Origin: a bacterium
GTDB taxonomy: Bacteria > UBA8248
DNA length: 45,739 nucleotides
Assembly: GCA_030922375.1 (NCBI GenBank)
Contig: JAVEPB010000163.1
Span: 1 to 45,739 of the forward strand
Direction: 5' to 3'
Each line of letters begins with the position of its first letter. Within the stretch, counting starts at the first letter, position 1. The notes below the pieces were generated by a model, which had not been told where the DNA came from, did not search any database, and saw only the letters and a program-made list of their open reading frames with translations. The position numbers and the translations under genes are program-made. This document shows positions 7,033 through 15,471 of the stretch, one piece after another.

Positions 7033-8097
7033 ATGAGATTGCGGATGGAAAATGACAGCCCTGCCCCGGTCGAAGCCCTGATTGTCGCCGTTCCGGAGAC
7101 GGCGGGTTCTGCGCTCTACGGGATGATCGATGTGCTCGCGGCGACGGGAAATCTCTGGCAGCTTCTTGTCGGAGAAGAGCTCGGACGAAGGCTGATTCGG
7201 CCCCGCATTGTATCGCCATCGACCGAGAGTTTTTTGTGCGGAAATGAAATTCCGGTGGTACCGCATATCGGGGTCGAAGCGGACCCGGCCGGCGAGATCG
7301 TCATCCTCCCGGAACTTTGGCTGGCACCCGATGAAGACATGAAGGGACGCTATCCCGAATTGATGGATTGGATCCGCCGGCGCTACAAGGCGGGCGCGAT
7401 GCTCTACTCTGCCTGCTCCGGTTCGATCATGCTGGCGGAGACGGGACTGCTCAATGGCTTGCCGGCGTCCTCCCATTGGGGTTATGCGGACTTGTTCCGC
7501 AAAAGCTACCCGGAGGTCGCGTTCCGCCCCGAAGCGGTTATGACGTTCGCCGATACGGAGGGGCGCATCGTCACCGCCGGGGGGACCACCTCATGGCATG
7601 ACCTTGCCATCCACATTATTTCGCGGCACTGCAGCCCCGGCGAGGCGGTGCGTATTGCCAAGGTGTATCTCCTCAAGATGCATGGCGAGGGACAGCTTCC
7701 CTATGAAAGCTTGGTACGCCGCAATCCGCATGCGGATGCGGTCGTGCGGAAGTGCGAGGAGTGGCTGGCCCAGCACTTTCGGGAGCAGAACCCGGTCGGT
7801 GGCACGGTTGCCGCCTCCGCCTTGAAAGAGCGGACGCTGAAGCGCCGCTTCAAGACGGCGACCGGACTGTCGCTGATGGACTATGTGCAGAATCTCCGAG
7901 TGGAGGAGGCGAAGCGCCTGCTAGAGACGAGCCGGACTGCCATCGACGCGATCAGTTTTGAGGTGGGCTATGAAAATCCTGGTTTTTTCCGGCGCCTGTT
8001 CAAGCGCCAAACCGGGCTCACCCCGGGCCAGTACCGCCGGATGTTTCAATCACTCACCCTCGGCGGTGAATTTCAAACGGACGCTGAAAAACTCTGA
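7033..8097 (+). CDS. GlxA-family transcriptional regulator (DJ-1/PfpI domain plus AraC helix-turn-helix)
   Basis: The protein has an N-terminal DJ-1/PfpI-like domain (about residues 10-200) with the nucleophile-elbow type motif YSACSGSIMLAE. The C-terminal AraC/XylS DNA-binding domain spans about residues 255-345, with two helix-turn-helix parts (ALKERTLKRRFKTATGLSL and FEVGYENPGFFRRLFKRQTG). In this family the first domain senses a small molecule and the second binds DNA. ATG 7033 is chosen; a TTG at 7021 and an ATG at 7045 are also in frame. It is divergent from the OsmC gene, which is its most likely target. Confidence 0.9.
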   Translation: MRLRMENDSPAPVEALIVAVPETAGSALYGMIDVLAATGNLWQLLVGEELGRRLIRPRIVSPSTESFLCGNEIPVVPHIGVEADPAGEIVILPELWLAPDEDMKGRYPELMDWIRRRYKAGAMLYSACSGSIMLAETGLLNGLPASSHWGYADLFRKSYPEVAFRPEAVMTFADTEGRIVTAGGTTSWHDLAIHIISRHCSPGEAVRIAKVYLLKMHGEGQLPYESLVRRNPHADAVVRKCEEWLAQHFREQNPVGGTVAASALKERTLKRRFKTATGLSLMDYVQNLRVEEAKRLLETSRTAIDAISFEVGYENPGFFRRLFKRQTGLTPGQYRRMFQSLTLGGEFQTDAEKL

Positions 8098-8177
8098 TCC
8101 ACCCAACTCACTTGGGAATGATGTCCCTGTCGAGAGTTGGAGACGGGGGTAGAATCCATAACTCCTGGGCGATGAGA

Positions 8178-8255
8178 CCGAAAAAAAGGGTTTCAAGTGG
8201 AAGGTTGCCTTCCCAAGGCAAGAGAAGGAGCGTCAGCAGGGCCGTCGGGTCTCCG
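8178..8255 (+). repeat. Structured dispersed repeat, copy 2
   Basis: The second copy of the element at 6143-6223, about 80% identical by eye. With its flanks it can close a long stem: GGGCG-AT-GAGACC (8168-8180 region) pairs with GGTCTC-CGCCC (8248-8258), a two-base bulge included. Inside, TTGCCTT-CCC-AAGGCAA forms a 7-bp hairpin. It sits just upstream of the promoter of the first binding-protein gene, so it could be a leader or terminator of the gene before. Confidence 0.55.
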
Positions 8256-8267
8256 CCCTGAATATTT

Positions 8268-8295
8268 TTGGAGTTATTTCATCTTGGGTTATAAT
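8268..8295 (+). promoter_or_regulatory. Predicted sigma-70-type promoter of the binding-protein pseudogene
   Basis: TTGGAG (8268-8273), a 16-base spacer and a consensus TATAAT (8290-8295). The same block recurs about 1 kb downstream before the second binding-protein gene, so the whole promoter region has been duplicated. Confidence 0.5.
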
Positions 8296-8371
8296 GGATT
8301 TGTCCAACGCCTTAAATAATGAATGAGCTTTTTCTCTGGCAAGATGAGAATCAAGGCAAAAAGGAGAGCAC

Positions 8372-8419
8372 ATGGAATTTGGTGACACATGCGGCACACG
8401 AATCGTGGCTATTTCATGA
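8372..8419 (+). CDS. Possible 15-codon leader ORF overlapping the next start
   Basis: ATG 8372 has a good ribosome site (AAAAAGGAGAGCAC) and reads MEFGDTCGTRIVAIS, ending at TGA 8417-8419. That stop overlaps ATG 8416 of the binding-protein gene as ATGA. The equivalent ATG at 9388 in the duplicated downstream gene reads nearly the same peptide but runs on in frame into the protein. It may be a coupling leader or the remains of the original start. Confidence 0.35.
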   Translation: MEFGDTCGTRIVAIS

Positions 8420-9198
8420 AAAAACATATCCTGGCAGCCTGGGTGGTCGTTCTGGCCTTTTTAGCATCGTCTGGCTCCGTCCACGGCGGTAATGGTCTGA
8501 CGATCATTACGGAGGACTACCCACCCCTCAACTTTGTCGAGAACAATGTGCTCAAGGGGCCAGCGGTCGATATTGTCAGGGCCATCAAGGACAGACTGAA
8601 AGATGTGAGCAAGATTAAAGTCTATCCTTGGGCGCGCGGCTACCACATCCTCGAAAACCGTAGAAACACGGCCCTGTTCTAGACCACACGCTCCAAGGTG
8701 AGAGAAGGGAAATTCAAATGGGTCGGCCCTCTCGCTGAAAAAAAGATCGGCCTTTACGCGAAGGCGGACTCAACAATCAAGCTGGAAAAAATCGAGGAAG
8801 CGAGAAAATTCCTGATCGGCGTTCAACGCTCAGGCCACGGGATGCAATACCTCAAAGCCAGGGGCTTTAAGAATTTTGACCCATCGACGAAACCTATCGC
8901 CAATCTCAGAAAGTTGCTCCGAGGCAACAACGACCTTTGGTTCTCGAGCAACGCAACCATCGCGGGGAACTGCAGGAGGGTGAATGTCAAAAATTGTCAG
9001 GCGAAAATCAAGCTGGTCCTCCTCGTCGAGAACACGTTCATGTCCATCGCCTTCAACAAACAAACCCCAGACTCCGTCATCGATCTTTGGCAGGGAACCT
9101 ACGACGCGCTCTACCGCGGAGGAATCATCAAAAAGATTTTAAAGGCGCACGGCCTGTTAAGTCTCTACCCGTCCAATCTTCGGGATAGTCCTCGATAG
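8416..9198 (+). pseudogene. Family 3 periplasmic binding protein, interrupted by an amber codon
   Basis: The frame encodes a signal peptide (MKKHILAAWVVVLAFLASSGSVHG) and then a SBP_bac_3-like binding domain (ITEDYPPLNF, then WARGYHILE). TAG at 8680-8682 (codon 89) splits it at NTALF-stop-TTRSKVREGKFKWVGPL. Relatives normally read a Ser before TTR, so TCG to TAG is the simplest origin. The remaining 172 codons are open and keep the family pattern. Proteins of this type bind amino acids or act as sensor domains; no transport genes are adjacent. A sequencing error or readthrough cannot be excluded. An alternative in-frame start is ATG 8389. Confidence 0.7.
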
Positions 9199-9232
9199 GG
9201 CCAGTAATTCCGTACTGATCATCCGTCTCCAT

Positions 9233-9275
9233 GCAAGAGTGCGGGCAAAGGTAGGGCCGTTTGGTCACCGCCCCA
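9233..9275 (+). repeat. Structured dispersed repeat, partial copy 3
   Basis: Only the 3' portion is recognisable (GCAAGAGTGCGG, AGGGCCGTTTGGTCACCGCCC), 35 bases after the first binding-protein pseudogene. As with copy 2, it is followed by an AT-rich promoter-like segment and a binding-protein gene. The repeat is therefore part of the duplicated unit. Confidence 0.45.
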
Positions 9276-9281
9276 AATATT

Positions 9282-9311
9282 TTATGGGATTATTATTTTT
9301 TGGGTTATAGT
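9282..9311 (+). promoter_or_regulatory. Predicted promoter of the second binding-protein gene
   Basis: TTATGG (9282-9287), an 18-base spacer and TATAGT (9306-9311). It is weaker than the paralogous promoter at 8268-8295, with which it shares the TTGGGTTATA block and the following GAGCTTTTTCTCT segment. Confidence 0.35.
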
Positions 9312-9387
9312 GAATTCGTCCAGCGAATTGAATAATATGCGAGCTTTTTCTCTGTAAAGATGAAAATCGAAGCAGAAGGAATAGCAC

Positions 9388-10185
9388 ATGTATTTTGGGG
9401 ACAAATGCGGCACCCGAATCATGGCTATTTTGTTTTTCATGGCCTTTTTAATTCTTTACTCCCCTCCTTCTTACCCGGCGGCCCGGTTAACGCTTGTGAC
9501 ACCTAAAAATACCATCGACACCGTGATAAGCGAGGTGATCGTCCGGAAGGCTTACCGGCGGATAGGTATTGACGTCACCATCGAAAAATATCCGGCGGAA
9601 AGGGCGATTCGCCTCGCCAACCGCGGCGTGGTCGATGGAGAAGTCCAGCGAATTGACGGCATTTCAAAAAAGTACCCGGATCTAATTCAGGTTTATCCGC
9701 CGATTAATTATATCGATGCTTCGGTGTTTTCCCGGTATGAGAGTTTCGAAGTGCGGGGATGGGAGAGTCTTCGGTCCTATCGAATTGGAATAATTCGAGG
9801 GATTAAGTTTGCCGAGCGAAACACCAAAGGCATGAACGTGGCGAAGGTGGGGGGCTATCAAAGATTGTTCAGAATGCTGAATGGAAATCGTATAGATGTG
9901 GCCGCGTCTCCGCGGGTCAACGGTTGGTTCCACATCAAGCGGTTGAAATTAACCGGGATTAAGGAAATTAAACCACACATTATGCGTTTTGATTTATTTC
10001 ACTACCTCCACAAGAAAAACGCAAAAATCGTCCCCATGATTTCGAACGTATTTTAAAGGATGAAAGAATCGGGAGAGCTGGCCGGGTTGAGGTCGCATGT
10101 CATATCGGTTCTCTTAAAGCGGGCGGGAAAAGGTCTTGGGGTTTGTGATGAGGATTATTTATGTTTCGGAAATGCCGGAAAATAG
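9388..10185 (+). pseudogene. Family 3 periplasmic binding protein with a premature ochre codon near its end
   Basis: The open frame encodes 222 residues to TAA 10054-10056. It has a signal peptide (MAILFFMAFLILYSPPSYPAA, with ATG 9421 as the likely true start; 9388 is also possible) and a SBP_bac_3-like domain (EKYPAERAIRLANRGVVDGEV). After the TAA the same frame continues RMKESGELAGL, the usual final helix of these proteins (compare the common LKxMKxSGELxxI ending), to TAG 10183-10185. It appears to lack only its last helix, so it may still fold. It is the tandem paralogue of the gene at 8416; upstream sequence and start region are clearly duplicated. The long C-terminal extension after the helix is not recognised. 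Confidence 0.6.
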
Positions 10186-10214
10186 AAGGGATGCGGCTCG
10201 CTACTTATTTATGA

Positions 10215-13200
10215 GTGAATAGGATGGTGCCCGGGATGTTTCGATTTAATTCGATTCGCGGAAAACTTCTGGCGATTTACGTGCCCGTCACCTGCCTGAG
10301 TATATTAATTCTTTTTTCCATCCTCGAATTCCGGTTTTACCAAAACCAGCGGGCCGACCTTTTGATCCGGTTCGATCGGTTGGTGGCCCTCCAAAGCCTC
10401 CCTGTTGCGGAAGCGATGTGGGAGTACGACACAGACAAAGTTCAAAGCCTGCTCGACGACATGAAGTCTCTTCCGTATGTGCGTGGCGCCGCGGCCTACG
10501 ACAATTGGGGAGAGATACAGGGGAAGGTGGGCCAATATGATTCCGTGCCGGAATCGCCTGAATTCAGAAAAGACCGAAAACTATTGATAAAAAGAAATCC
10601 CCAATTCCGGCAATTCACGGGGAGGTTGGTCGTTGTTATTCACGGCGACGATATTTGGAAGGAGGTCAAAGTCCATATCAAAGCCACCGCGCTGAATCTT
10701 TTCGTTTTGGCGGCTATGCTGGTCGGGGTGACAATGTTTGTTACCCGCGAAGTAATCGGGAAGCCGATTGAACGCCTGAAAACCTCCATCGATCGAATGA
10801 GAACCGAAAACGTCCGCGAAAGCGTGGAATGGGAAAGTTCCGATGAACTCGGAGAGGTCGTCCGCGCTTACAATGAAATGCAGAATAAACAAGTTGCCGC
10901 GGAAAGTGAGCTGAAAAAACACCAAGAAGACCTCGAGGATATTGTCAGGGTAAGGACACAAGAATTAGCGGAAAGCGAACAGCGTCTTCTGTCTATTCTT
11001 GAGTTTAGTCCTATCGGAACCCAAATTGTCCTGAATCAGGATTTGAAAGTTGTGTATGCCAATGATCGTTTGCTCGAAATGAGGGGAGTCACCAGAGACG
11101 AGTATGTTGGTAGACCTGCGTCTTCGAAGTATTTTGCTGATTCCGGTCAACAAAAAAAGATAATTGAGCAAATGAAATCGGGAAAAGATATTATTGATCA
11201 GGAATTTCAATTGAAGCGGGAAGACGAAAGCACTTACTGGGCGCTCATGACGGTATTTAATACCCAATACGGCGGTGAGCCGGCCCGCATATCCTAGTAT
11301 TACGACATTACCGATCGCAAGCGCATTCAGCAATCGCTGGAATTCGTGCAGTATGCCGTCGATCATGCGGTTGACATGGCCTTTTGGCTTACCCTCGAAG
11401 ATGCCCGGCTATTCTACGTCAACTCTACCGGTGCCAAACGAATGGGCTATACGCAGGAAGAGATGGTCGGTATGCAGATCTCGCAGATCGACCCGGAGTT
11501 TCCGGCAGAACGGTGGCCGGAGTTTGCCGACCGGCTCAGGTCCGGCGAACCCTTGGTATTCGAGTCGACACACAAAACCAGGGATGGCCAACGCTATCCT
11601 GTGGAGATCACGGCGCAATATGTTGAGTTTGGTGATGAAAAGCAGGTTATCGCCTTTGCCCGTGATATTACTGATCGCAAGCGCGATCAGGAGGAATTGG
11701 CCAACATGTCGATGGAGGCAAGCCTCCTTTACCGGTCCACCCGGATAGCGGAGGAGGCGAGCACTTTCAATGATACCTTGCAGGGCGTGGTGAAAATCTT
11801 CTGCGAAATAATTGGCTGGCCGGTGGGCCATGTCTACCTCATTTCCGACGATGACGAAACCTTGCTCGAGCCGACGGATATCTGGCATCTGGATGATCCG
11901 GAATCCTATACCAAGTTTCATGAAGTGACTCAAAGAACCACTTTCAAGATTGGCGAAGGGCTTCCTGGGCGGATTCTGGAATCTACAAAACCTGCCTGGA
12001 TAGTCAACGTTCAGACCGATCCCAATTTCCCCCGTAACCAAAAAGCCACCAGCATTGAGGTCAAAGGTGCTTTCGGCTTTCCGATCAAAGTCCAGGGCAA
12101 AGTCTTCGCGGTATGTGAATTTTTTGCTTTGGAAGAAATGGAATCCAATCCGCATTTCCTCAGTCTTGCGGGGCCGGTTGGCGATCAAATCGGACGGATT
12201 TTCGAGCGAAAACTGGCCCAGCAGGAGGTGGCCAGTCAGAATGCAATCATCAAAACCATCATGGAAAATATGAATCAGGGAATTTTGATGGTTGACCGCG
12301 ATATGAACATTGTTACTTCAAACCCCGGTTTTGATGAAATTTTGGGTATTGACGCTGACTGGCGCGATCGTTTCTCCACTTATCGGGAAATAGTGACCTA
12401 CTTTTACGAAGAGATTGTCGGCGCGGAAAACGCGGCGGAAATTATTGAGCGGGCTGTGGACATAGTCCGTTCCGGAAACACGATGGTGCACGAGCAAGAA
12501 ATTCAAGACGGGCGCTTTATGGAAATGAGGCAAACCAAACTGGATGACGGTGGTGTCGTCCGCACCTACACGGACACGACCGATCGCAAGCAGGCTGAGG
12601 AAATATTACGTGAGAGCGAAGAGCGTCTTCTTGCCATGCTGGACGGCAGTCCCGTTGGCGTACGAATCGTGCGAGATAGCGACTCGATAATCATCTTTGC
12701 CAATGCCCGCATGGAAGAACTCTTTCACCTCAGTAAAGAGGATTTTCTCGGAACCAAAACCGGGGATTACCATGTTGATCTGAATAATCAAGAGGCCATT
12801 GTTGCGCGTTTCAGAAAAGAAGGCTTTGTAAGGGATGCCGAGGTTCAAATGAAGCGCCCTGACGGGGGCACTTTTTGGGCGTTGTTGTCGATCGCTCCGT
12901 TCGAATACGAGGGCGAGCCGGCGCGGTTGGTCTGGTTCTACGAGATCACAAAACTCAAGGAGACCGAGGAAAAACTCCTTGAAGCGCGTAGCGAGTTGGA
13001 GAGTCGCGTCGAGGAGCGAACGCAAGAGCTTCGCCGGGAAATCGTCGAGCGGCAAAACGCCGAGGAGAAACTGAGGAATGCGGAAAAAATGCAGGCGCTG
13101 GGGACCTTGGCCGGGGGCATCGCCCACAATTTCAACAACGCGCTGGTTCCCATAATTGCCTTAAGCGGAATAGTGCAGCGGAAAATTCCGAAGGAGAATC

Positions 13201-13829
13201 CCAACCACGAAATGCTCGGCAAAATCGCCGAGGGCGCCGAGCGCGCACAAGACTTGGTGGCACAGATCATGTCTTTCAGCCGTCAGGATGAGAGCAAGCT
13301 GGAAAATGTTGATGCCACTGCGTTGGTGTAAGGTTCCATCGGCCTCCTCCGTTCCATCGCACCCTCGACCGTTAAAATTATCGAGCGCTTTGAAAGGGAT
13401 ATGGGGGAGGTTTGCGCGGACAAAGCCCAGATTGAGAGTGTGATTATGAACTTGGTTTCCAACGCGTTCGACGCGATGGAGGGGAAGCCGGGCAGGTTGG
13501 AAATATTGCTTTCGCAGGTCGAGCTGGACAAGAACGACACCGATTCCGACGCCGACCTCGAAGAGGGGCGATACGCGAAAATCCGGATTGCCGACACCGG
13601 ATCCGGCATGGACGAGGATTGCATGAAGCGAATATTCGAACCTTTTTATACAACCAAGAAGGTGGGAACCGGAACGGGGCTGGGCCTTTCGACTGTCTAT
13701 GGAATCGTGACCAATCACGGTGGGACCATCAAAGTATCGAGCGAGTTAGGCGTTGGCACGACTTTCGACGTTTACCTTCCGCTCGTTGCCACCGAGGTTG
13801 AACATGAAGTATCCGCGAGGGGAGATTGA
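10215..13829 (+). pseudogene. Large sensor histidine kinase broken by two in-frame stop codons
   Basis: One reading frame of 1,204 codons before the final TGA carries TAG at 11295-11297 and TAA at 13329-13331. In order it encodes a membrane helix, an extracytoplasmic sensor (about 35-155), a second helix (about 156-176), HAMP (KPIERLKTSIDRM, then DELGEVVRAYNEM), PAS, PAS, GAF, PAS, PAS, the phospho-acceptor domain (GGIAHNFNNAL) and the ATPase domain (NLVSNAFDAM, DTGSGMDED, GTGLGLSTVYG). The TAG replaces the Trp of the common PAS ending: the last PAS keeps PARLVWFYEIT, while this one reads PARIS-stop-YYDIT, so TGG to TAG. The TAA separates the His domain from the ATPase domain. No frameshift is visible. 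GTG 10215 or ATG 10224 may be the start. It would have phosphorylated the receiver protein encoded next. Confidence 0.8.
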
Positions 13830-13832
13830 AAC

Positions 13833-14201
13833 ATGGCACGAATTCTTGTCATCGACGACGATGAATTGGTCCGCTTTACATTGAAGACAATTTTGGAAGA
13901 GGACAATCACGAGGTGGCAGTTGCAAAAGATGGTGTCGAAGGGACTGCGCTGTTTACGTCACAACCGTACCCACTGGTCATTACCGACCTTATTATGCCG
14001 GAAAAAGAAGGCATGGAGACAATCATCGAATTGAGGAAGAATTACCCGGACACCAAGATCATCGCGATTTCGGGCGGAGGGCAAATGGGGGTTTCAAATC
14101 TTCTGAAAGTCGCCCAGAGAATTGGCGCCGATCAAGCGATCGCAAAACCATTCGGGAGGGACGAGGTTTTGGATTGCGTGAAAGAATGTTTGGAGAGCTA
14201 G
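13833..14201 (+). CDS. Single-domain response regulator (receiver only)
   Basis: The 122-residue protein is a CheY-like receiver without an output domain. It has the acidic pair (IDDDELVR), the phospho-acceptor Asp in VITDLIMPEKEG, the Thr/Ser position in AISGGGQ, and the Lys in AKPFGRDE. It starts four bases after the kinase frame ends, so it is its cognate partner by position. It is intact while the kinase is broken, so it may now take phosphate from another kinase or be on the way to loss. Confidence 0.9.
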   Translation: MARILVIDDDELVRFTLKTILEEDNHEVAVAKDGVEGTALFTSQPYPLVITDLIMPEKEGMETIIELRKNYPDTKIIAISGGGQMGVSNLLKVAQRIGADQAIAKPFGRDEVLDCVKECLES

Positions 14202-14266
14202 ACCCGCTTTGGCTTTGCGAGCCGCCGTCGCCGCCTTGATGGCGGTTCTCGCACCCCGAGCCGCTG

Positions 14267-15145
14267 TCAGCCTCTGAGGCTCTTGGGGATTCCGCTCTCG
14301 CAGGGCGTGCCGGTCTGGCAAAGCCCGCAGCCGTAGCCCTCGAAGCCGTAGGCCTCTTTCACGTGGGGGCCGCAGATATCCCTGACGTGTGGCTGGCAAA
14401 GCAACTTATCGTGTCCCTCCGCGTTCACCGCGGCAACCGGGCAGCGCTTCGCGCACGACATGCAATCGAAGCCGTTGAAGTGGAGGCAATAGGCGCGGTG
14501 GTGGTCGTAGGGACGCGGGGTGGGCGGAACGCCGACCCTGGCGACCACCGATCCGAGGCGGTGGGCCTTGCCCACCGGGGTGATCAGGCCGTCGCACAGG
14601 CCGAAAGTGCCCAGGCCCGAGGCGTAGGCGGCGTGGCGCTCCGACCAGCGCGAGGCGAAGCCGTACTTCGGCGACTCCTCCGTCGACCAATGGGGCGAGA
14701 GCGGGGGGGAGACCGCCTGTATTCCCGCCCGGCCCAGCTCCTCCACCACGTGCTTCCTCAAGAGGACGATGAACGCCTCGCCCATGATGCGCGCCCTCGC
14801 CCAGCGCTCCGAGGGGTAGATTCTCTCCCGCCTGTTGTCCAGCTTGGTCGCCCTCAGATGGGGGAGGACCCAGGAGACGACCGTGAGGTCCCCGGCGGCG
14901 GCCGGCTCTTCCGGGAAGGTGAGGTTGAAGATCTCCTCGGGTGTGTAGTGAAAGGGCCCGACGTGATCCTTGTACTCCTCGTACAGGGAGTCGGCCCCGC
15001 TGGAAAAACCCACCAGGGGGGTCTCCCATGCCTTGTCGCCCGAGGGGTTGCGCATGGAATTCTCGGGCGAGTTCTCGACGAAATCCTTGATCAGGGACTC
15101 GATCCGGGCCGCCGCTTCTATCGAAGTGGTATAGGTGGTGGACAT
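14267..15145 (-). CDS. QueG-like 4Fe-4S protein
   Basis: The 292-residue protein ends in a ferredoxin-like region with cysteine clusters: FDCMSCAKRCPVAAVN gives CxxC-x3-CP and CGLCQTGTPCESGIP gives the second set. The middle SGLGTFGLCDGLITPVGKAHRLGSV matches the epoxyqueuosine reductase (QueG) superfamily, whose members reduce substrates with cobalamin and two 4Fe-4S clusters. It is shorter than E. coli QueG (379 residues) and the N-terminal part does not match well, so true queuosine synthesis is doubtful; a dehalogenase-like or unknown reductase is possible. A ribosome site (GGGAGA) precedes the ATG. It lies downstream of the OsmC-like selenoprotein on the same strand. Cobalt import genes are at 25.2-26.1 kb. 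Confidence 0.65.
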   Translation of the reverse strand: MSTTYTTSIEAAARIESLIKDFVENSPENSMRNPSGDKAWETPLVGFSSGADSLYEEYKDHVGPFHYTPEEIFNLTFPEEPAAAGDLTVVSWVLPHLRATKLDNRRERIYPSERWARARIMGEAFIVLLRKHVVEELGRAGIQAVSPPLSPHWSTEESPKYGFASRWSERHAAYASGLGTFGLCDGLITPVGKAHRLGSVVARVGVPPTPRPYDHHRAYCLHFNGFDCMSCAKRCPVAAVNAEGHDKLLCQPHVRDICGPHVKEAYGFEGYGCGLCQTGTPCESGIPKSLRG

Positions 15146-15471
15146 GGGCGTTCTCCCGTCCCGGGAAGGTTTTTTGCTCTAACGATCTCGCGTCAGCGCG
15201 TCGAATACCCTGGAATTATGCGGCAACGCTCATAATTTATCAAATTTCGACCTTATTTTCCTTTTTTGGCGGCGCCTCATCCATCCTGCCCGTTTTTCTG
15301 TCATTCCGGGCCCATGGGCCGCGCTCGGGACAGGCATCGTGAGGGGTAAGGGGAGGGGGGTGCGGAAAACCCCCCGTTCCTCGCGGAACGACCAGCAAAA
15401 CCATCAATCAGCAAAACCCTTCGTTCCTGTCGGAGGGCGCTCGCCGGCCCCCCACCTCGCCGGAACGACCC
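15146..15471. other. Noncoding gap with G-rich hairpins
   Basis: There is no gene here. The stretch holds hairpin CGTTCC-TCGC-GGAACG (15375-15390) next to a run of C, which read on the minus strand gives a stem followed by GGGGGGTTTTCC, a weak terminator candidate for the selenoprotein gene. A short direct repeat CAGCAAAACC occurs around 15392 and 15409. Nothing else was recognised. Confidence 0.4.

Noticed and set aside
8680..11297. Pyrrolysine or amber recoding for the two in-frame TAG codons
   Set aside because: Several intact genes end with TAG, the sites correspond to Ser and Trp, and an ochre codon interrupts the same kinase gene, so ordinary nonsense changes are simpler.
14363..15235. 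Plus-strand ORF of 290 codons opposite the QueG-like gene
   Set aside because: High GC creates long antisense frames; the minus strand has the Fe-S cysteine clusters and a ribosome site.
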